Positions 59,543-64,000 of a stretch of DNA of 64,000 nucleotides are shown here, piece by piece. The position numbers and the translations under genes were made by a program. The number at the start of each line of letters is the position of its first letter. Position 1 is the first letter of the stretch. The stretch is from Lycocorax pyrrhopterus obiensis (Eukaryota; Chordata; Aves; Passeriformes; Paradisaeidae). The stretch is from assembly GCA_014706295.1 (NCBI GenBank), contig JACSVZ010000002.1, forward strand, positions 56,275,660 to 56,339,659, given 5' to 3'. Under the pieces are notes generated by a model. That model saw only the letters and a list, made by a program, of their open reading frames with translations. It was not told the origin of the DNA and searched no databases.

Positions 59543-61300
59543 TAAAAGCATGAAGACTGGAAGCAAAACAGTAAGTGACTCTGTGATAAACACAAGCCCA
59601 GGGAGGTCACCATACTCAGATACGCCATACAACAAACACTCCTTTGCTCATAATCATCTTCTTCCATAGCAGCAATGTTCCTCTTCAGAGTCTGACACGT
59701 CTATCACCACAATTGTTTTCAAATGAAAAAATAAGGGCCTGAAAAAGTCTACAATGGTCCATCTTTCTCATCCTGGTCCTCTCTTTTAAGCTACTGTGGT
59801 CTTTTCTGAATGAATTTTTTTCTAAGTACAGATGCTAGATAAGTATTGGAAATCTGTGCCAGGAGCTGGAGCTGGAAGAGGACAGGATTTTTGAGCTGAG
59901 AAGTGTGGGACTCCGGGAGGGGGGAAGAAGAAGGGGATGCCAAACACGGGGAGGTGAAAAGGCATGTGAGATGATGACTCCCTGGGCAAGTCTACATTTT
60001 GTGACTATCATCTATATTATAACTCCCCTTCTGCCTTCTGGGAGAAGAAGGATGGGAAGACTTCCTCTCTGTGAAGCAGTCTGGAAGAGGATGTGTGGGA
60101 GACATGAGGTTTACAAAGAGGATCAGAGAGAACAGCAAAGGATGTTAATGTAGCAGTGCATCAGAAACTCAAGGCAACATGACTTGCAGCCTCCATCCTG
60201 CGCTCCTACACTTGCATCTGGAGACCTGTGAACAGGGCTACACTTTGGGGTGGAGTATGCAGGCAGAAGGCCCATTGCCATATCACCCCTGCTTACACAC
60301 CTACGCTATGCACACCACTGTGCCCTGCACTGCTGCCTGTTTCTCTTTACAAAGGAAGGAAAAGCCATAAGGTACTTCTCCAGCATATGGAAGCATAGCA
60401 GCATTTGAAATTTGTTTCCTCTAAAAATGTCTCAGACAAAATAGGTGCCAAGATCAACAGCCCAACTCTCACAAAGAAGGGTGCTGCCAACACTGTCCTC
60501 TGCACAAAGATGTACTAACACATTCCCACCAAATACTGCTTGTAGATTAAGTATTTGCACTAGCAGACCTTTGCCACAAGTTTCAAAATGTTGGACCATT
60601 ATACAACTAGGATTCCTCCCCTTACGAGGCAACAGCATCTTTTCTAAGAAAGAAAAACTGCACTGCTAAATGGATACAACTATCTCTTATATTACTAGAG
60701 TTACCACAGAACATCTTTACTGTAATTCCACTCATTCTGGTTCATGTACTCTGGGGCTGATTTTAAACCCTCACATCTTGTAGTAGATAAATAAATCATG
60801 TGTTTTGTTTCCACCTAATGTTATATCATGCCAGACAGACATTGTTTGGCCCAAGAACTGATCCAAGCTTTGCTCCCAAAATGAGACCAAATTTTTTAAT
60901 GGACTCAAGATTGAAACATATAAAAATGATAACGTATACTTCTATGCATATGTACGTATGTGTGTGTGTATATATAGATATAGATAGATATATATATATA
61001 AAATACCTTTTGCTCTACACAGGACTAGTGAAAAAGTGGAAAAGTGAAAAAGCTTAATTCCAGTGATTTACACTAGAGCTGTCTTGTGGCTCAAGGGATT
61101 GATTCAGAGGTCAAAGAAACTTGCAATGACATAGCAGCAAAGCTATTTTAATTCTGCATTTTCCAAGAAACAATACTGCAGTTATATTTTACCACTTATT
61201 GCATTATGTATTCACCACTTATGCAAACTGAATAAACATCCCTATCATTAACATTAAGATAAGATTGCTTTTACACATATGTCACTCTGACTAGATCCAG
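59543..61300. other. Non-coding spacer with a TA/GATA microsatellite
   Basis: At about 60950-61000 a compound microsatellite combines GTAT, TG, TATA and GATA units (GTGTGTGTATATATAGATA). No gene or transposon boundary was recognised elsewhere. Confidence 0.55.
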
Positions 61301-62050
61301 TGTATTGAGTTCATGTGGCAAAGCTCTCATAGTGGGGGATCTATAGGGGTAGCTTCTCTGAGAAGCTGCTAGAAACTTTCCCCATGTCCTATAGAGGCAA
61401 CGCCAGTCAGCTCCAAGACGGACCCACCGCTGGCCAAGGCTGAGACAATCAGTGATGATAGTAATGCCTCTGTGATAACACTTTTAAGAAGGAAAAAAAG
61501 TTATTGCACAGAAGTAATTACAGCCAGAGAAGAGAGGGGCGAGAATATGTGAGAGAAACAACTATGCAGGCACCAAGAAGGAGGGGGAGGAGGCCAGGAC
61601 GAGGCAGATCACCACACTGGTGACATTTGTGGAGGACTGAAACAGGACAAGGGGAAGGACTTGTCTCTCTGAGGAGGAAACAGGGACAGAACAACATCAA
61701 GTGAACTGACCATAACCCCCATCTCCATCCTTCTGCACTACTGTGGAGGAGGACATAGAGAACTAGGAATAAAGTGAAGACCAGGAAGGAGGGAGGACTG
61801 GGGGAAAGCTGTTTTTAAGATTTGTTTGTCTTCTCATTCTCGTGGTCTGATTTTGAATGGTAATAAATAAAATTAATTTGTTCAGGTTGGGTCTGTTTTG
61901 TTCATGACAGCTATCAATGAGTGATCCCTCCCTATCCTTATCTCAACTCACGAATCTTTTGTTATATTGTCTCTCTCCTGATCCATTGAGGAGGGGAATG
62001 TTTAAGTGGCTTTGATGGGCACCTGGCCTTCAGCCAGAGTCAAACCACCA
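61301..62050 (+). mobile_element. ERV LTR (about 750 bp), probably solo, ERVL-like
   Basis: Starts TGTATTGAGTTCATGTGGCA and ends near 62050 at GTCAAACCACCA. It has a TTTTAAGAAGG block that may serve as TATA region (about 61480), a purine-rich middle, and AATAAATAAAATTAA (about 61862) as polyadenylation signal, followed by a long U5. It resembles a common avian class III-type LTR in layout. No convincing target duplication was found, and the last few bases are uncertain. No internal genes follow. Confidence 0.72.
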
Positions 62051-62339
62051 GAGCCATAGACACTATTTGAGGTTGCTCAGAAAGTACAGAACTATTTCAC
62101 CTTGGTATACTTAGAAATATCTTTATGAATGGTATTTCACAGCATGGTCTTGCATGTCCCCTTCAGATAGCAAAACATCACTGACATGCTCTAAATGAGT
62201 CATATAAAGAGTTAAACTTTAGCTAGGAGTTGGAAGCAATTTGTACTGATAAAACCAAACGATAAGTTGGCTAAGTATAGTGCTCTTCACTATTACGTAC
62301 CTGTCTAAAACTTTGCTTAAGCTGATAGAATTATAGCTA

Positions 62340-62761
62340 GCACCTAGATTGCATGATCAAATACAGGCAGGAGGTATGGACCGTCTCCAGAAGACTTGCC
62401 GAGGCTTGTCCACAATAGAAGGTAGAAAGTTCATGGTGATGAAGAGATCCCTGACTTCATCTTTCAAGACCGCTGACTCAAATCAAGACCACCGACCCAA
62501 ATCGAAAAAGGAATTGCGCATGCGCAGAGGACTAATAACCTCATTTTAATAAGAAGTGGGGAATGGGAGGTGCTAGAAATATGTGTATGAATAATATGTA
62601 ACACTTTGCAAAATAAATAGAGGGCAAATAACCGTGTAAGGTGCTGGCATGTCTCTAGGAGGCGACTCCTGTGCCGCCCGCCGGCGTAATAAACATACCA
62701 CTTTCTAACTTTAATTAGTTAGAGAGTTTTCGTCCGTAAATATCGTGATTTTAACGACTCA
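62340..62761 (+). mobile_element. Second ERV LTR, different family, plus strand
   Basis: A U3-like part includes GCGCATGCGCAGA (about 62515-62527, a palindromic NRF-1-type site). AAATAAATAGAGGG near 62610 is TATA-like, and GTAATAAACATACC (about 62686) is the polyadenylation signal. The U5 ends CGACTCA at 62761. The 5' limit is uncertain (62300-62350). It is unrelated to the LTR at 61301-62050 and lies about 290 bp from it in the same orientation. No internal genes are seen. Confidence 0.68.
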
Positions 62762-64000
62762 AAATATCATCATCAGTATTTCTAAAGTTGTCCTGTTTTT
62801 GTAAAACTGTCTTTAAGGCAAGATATTATGCAGCCTCCATCACGAATATTTCATAATGAAATTGGATATAATTAAATGTGATGTAGATAGTATTACTAGG
62901 TTGCTGAAGGTAAATATTTGTAGATTAACCTTGCTCTCTTTAGCTTAAAAACCTATGCAATTTAGAGATCCTAACTTCTAAAATTAATCAAAATCTTGAT
63001 GAATTAACAAAAACAAGTTTTCATGTTTAAAAAAAAGTATAAAAATAGACTGCTTTAGCTCATGCTCTGCTAAAATTACCTGATGTGTAGGTGCTAAAAG
63101 GCTTCATGTGCAAGAAAGTCTATACATACAGGGACCTTTGTTATACACTGCCCTAATTACTTGTATTGCTTATCAATACTCACTCACTCGTTCAGAAATG
63201 CATGTCCGTGTGAAGTAACTTACCTTATTAGAGCAATTTTCATTACAGCTTTCTTTGAATAGTGCCTCACTGTCAACATCAACTAGTCAACCCCTACCTA
63301 TGCATATGATTCCCATGGTACCTGCAGATATGGAGTATGGAATTTGTGAGACAATACCTGTGCTACAAGGTATAATGACACATGAGTCTCATTTTGTGCA
63401 TCCAAGATGAATGCTGCATCGTCTATCCAGAGCACAGACAAACATGAGACTAAGACTTACATGATATAGTGAATTTACTGTGTGAGAAAAAAGAAAATAG
63501 AAGAGGACTTGCCTTCTGAAATTGGAACATTCTCTTCAAAAGCAAGAACTACCACTTATATTAATTGTTTGAAAACATCTGCAGCTTAGAGGACTCTTCT
63601 TCTGAGATGAGTACTTAACAGTCCTTTCTCCACTTACACACACTTGACAAAGACGAGTCTATTAGAGGATCCTCTTAGAGGATGTTTTGGCTTAACTGGG
63701 TTTTGTTTGTTTTTCCAGAATAAATTATCAGGAAAGTACTAAATGCCAACAGAGCTCTTCAAGTACACTTGCATGTTCTTGTATGGTTTGTAGCTTTGCC
63801 TCCAAAGGAAAAGCATTTGTCATAAGTTGACATTGAAAATACTTCCCTCTACACTGACAGGTTTTTTTTCCTTCTGAATCCCAGACTGTAATTATTGAAA
63901 GGAAGTTTTCTAGTCATAAAGTTAGCTGAATTATTACTGGAAAAACGCACTGTATTTTGTCAGTATACATATATACCCAGCAGCATGGAACTCCCTGTCC
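62762..64000. other. Non-coding flank to the window end
   Basis: AT-rich, no gene or repeat boundary. A short perfect palindrome AGAGGATCCTCT lies near 63664-63675. Confidence 0.5.

Noticed and set aside
62577..62766. A separate 180-bp LTR bounded by AAATA repeats at 62577-62581 and 62762-62766.
   Set aside because: This would leave only about 25 bp of U3 before the TATA-like element. The sequence upstream, with the NRF-1-like site, looks like part of the same LTR, so the AAATA match is probably chance.

Overview
The window looks like intergenic or intronic DNA from a bird, most likely a passerine. Three things point there: many CR1 LINE pieces ending in the short ATTCTATG-type tail, endogenous retrovirus (ERV) long terminal repeats (LTRs) of avian type, and a minus-strand SINE at 22913-23059 with a tRNA-Ile-like head and a CR1-like tail, the design known from the passerine element TguSINE1. 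I found no exon of a host gene, no host rRNA or tRNA gene and no CpG-island promoter. Almost all the recognisable content is transposable elements.

Layout. 1-13034 is AT-rich unique DNA with an old CR1 3' end near 8252, a 26-bp tandem duplication at 8582-8633 and an unbroken 343-bp purine tract at 10409-10751. 13035-15550 holds two CR1 copies pointing away from each other; the plus-strand copy carries a nested solo LTR (14355-14789, GTTATG target duplication). 18382-18597 is a very short solo LTR (CCAAAC duplication). 28794-36131 is a minus-strand, almost full-length, env-less betaretrovirus-like (class II/ERVK-type) provirus. 37200-37721 is another LTR whose U3 has a duplicated block with an AP-1-type site in each copy. 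40236-40718 is a CR1 with an inverted 5' part. 40988-41353 and 59168-59536 are two solo LTRs of one family in opposite orientation. 43398-44086 is a possible older solo LTR. 44935-51220 is a heavily decayed ERV (LTR, gag-like, unclassified repeat, gag-pro-like pieces) split by a 1.6-kb CR1. 52750-53640 is a further CR1. 61301-62761 holds two unrelated LTRs in series.

The provirus is the most informative object. Gag, Pro and Pol lie in three successive reading frames joined by two recognisable -1 ribosomal frameshift heptamers. Gag has a myristoylation-type start, a very long GC-rich proline-rich spacer, a capsid major homology region and one intact CCHC zinc knuckle. Pro has a DTGA active site. 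Pol has YMDD, a complete RNase H active-site set and an integrase with DD35E spacing. Integration is recent by LTR comparison (about 9 differences over about 566 aligned positions, counted by eye), but the copy is dead: frameshifts in gag and pol, stops in gag, pro and RT, and Asp replaced by Asn at the second integrase catalytic position. Nothing resembling an undescribed enzymatic or defence system was found; the novelty is in the structure and history of the repeats.
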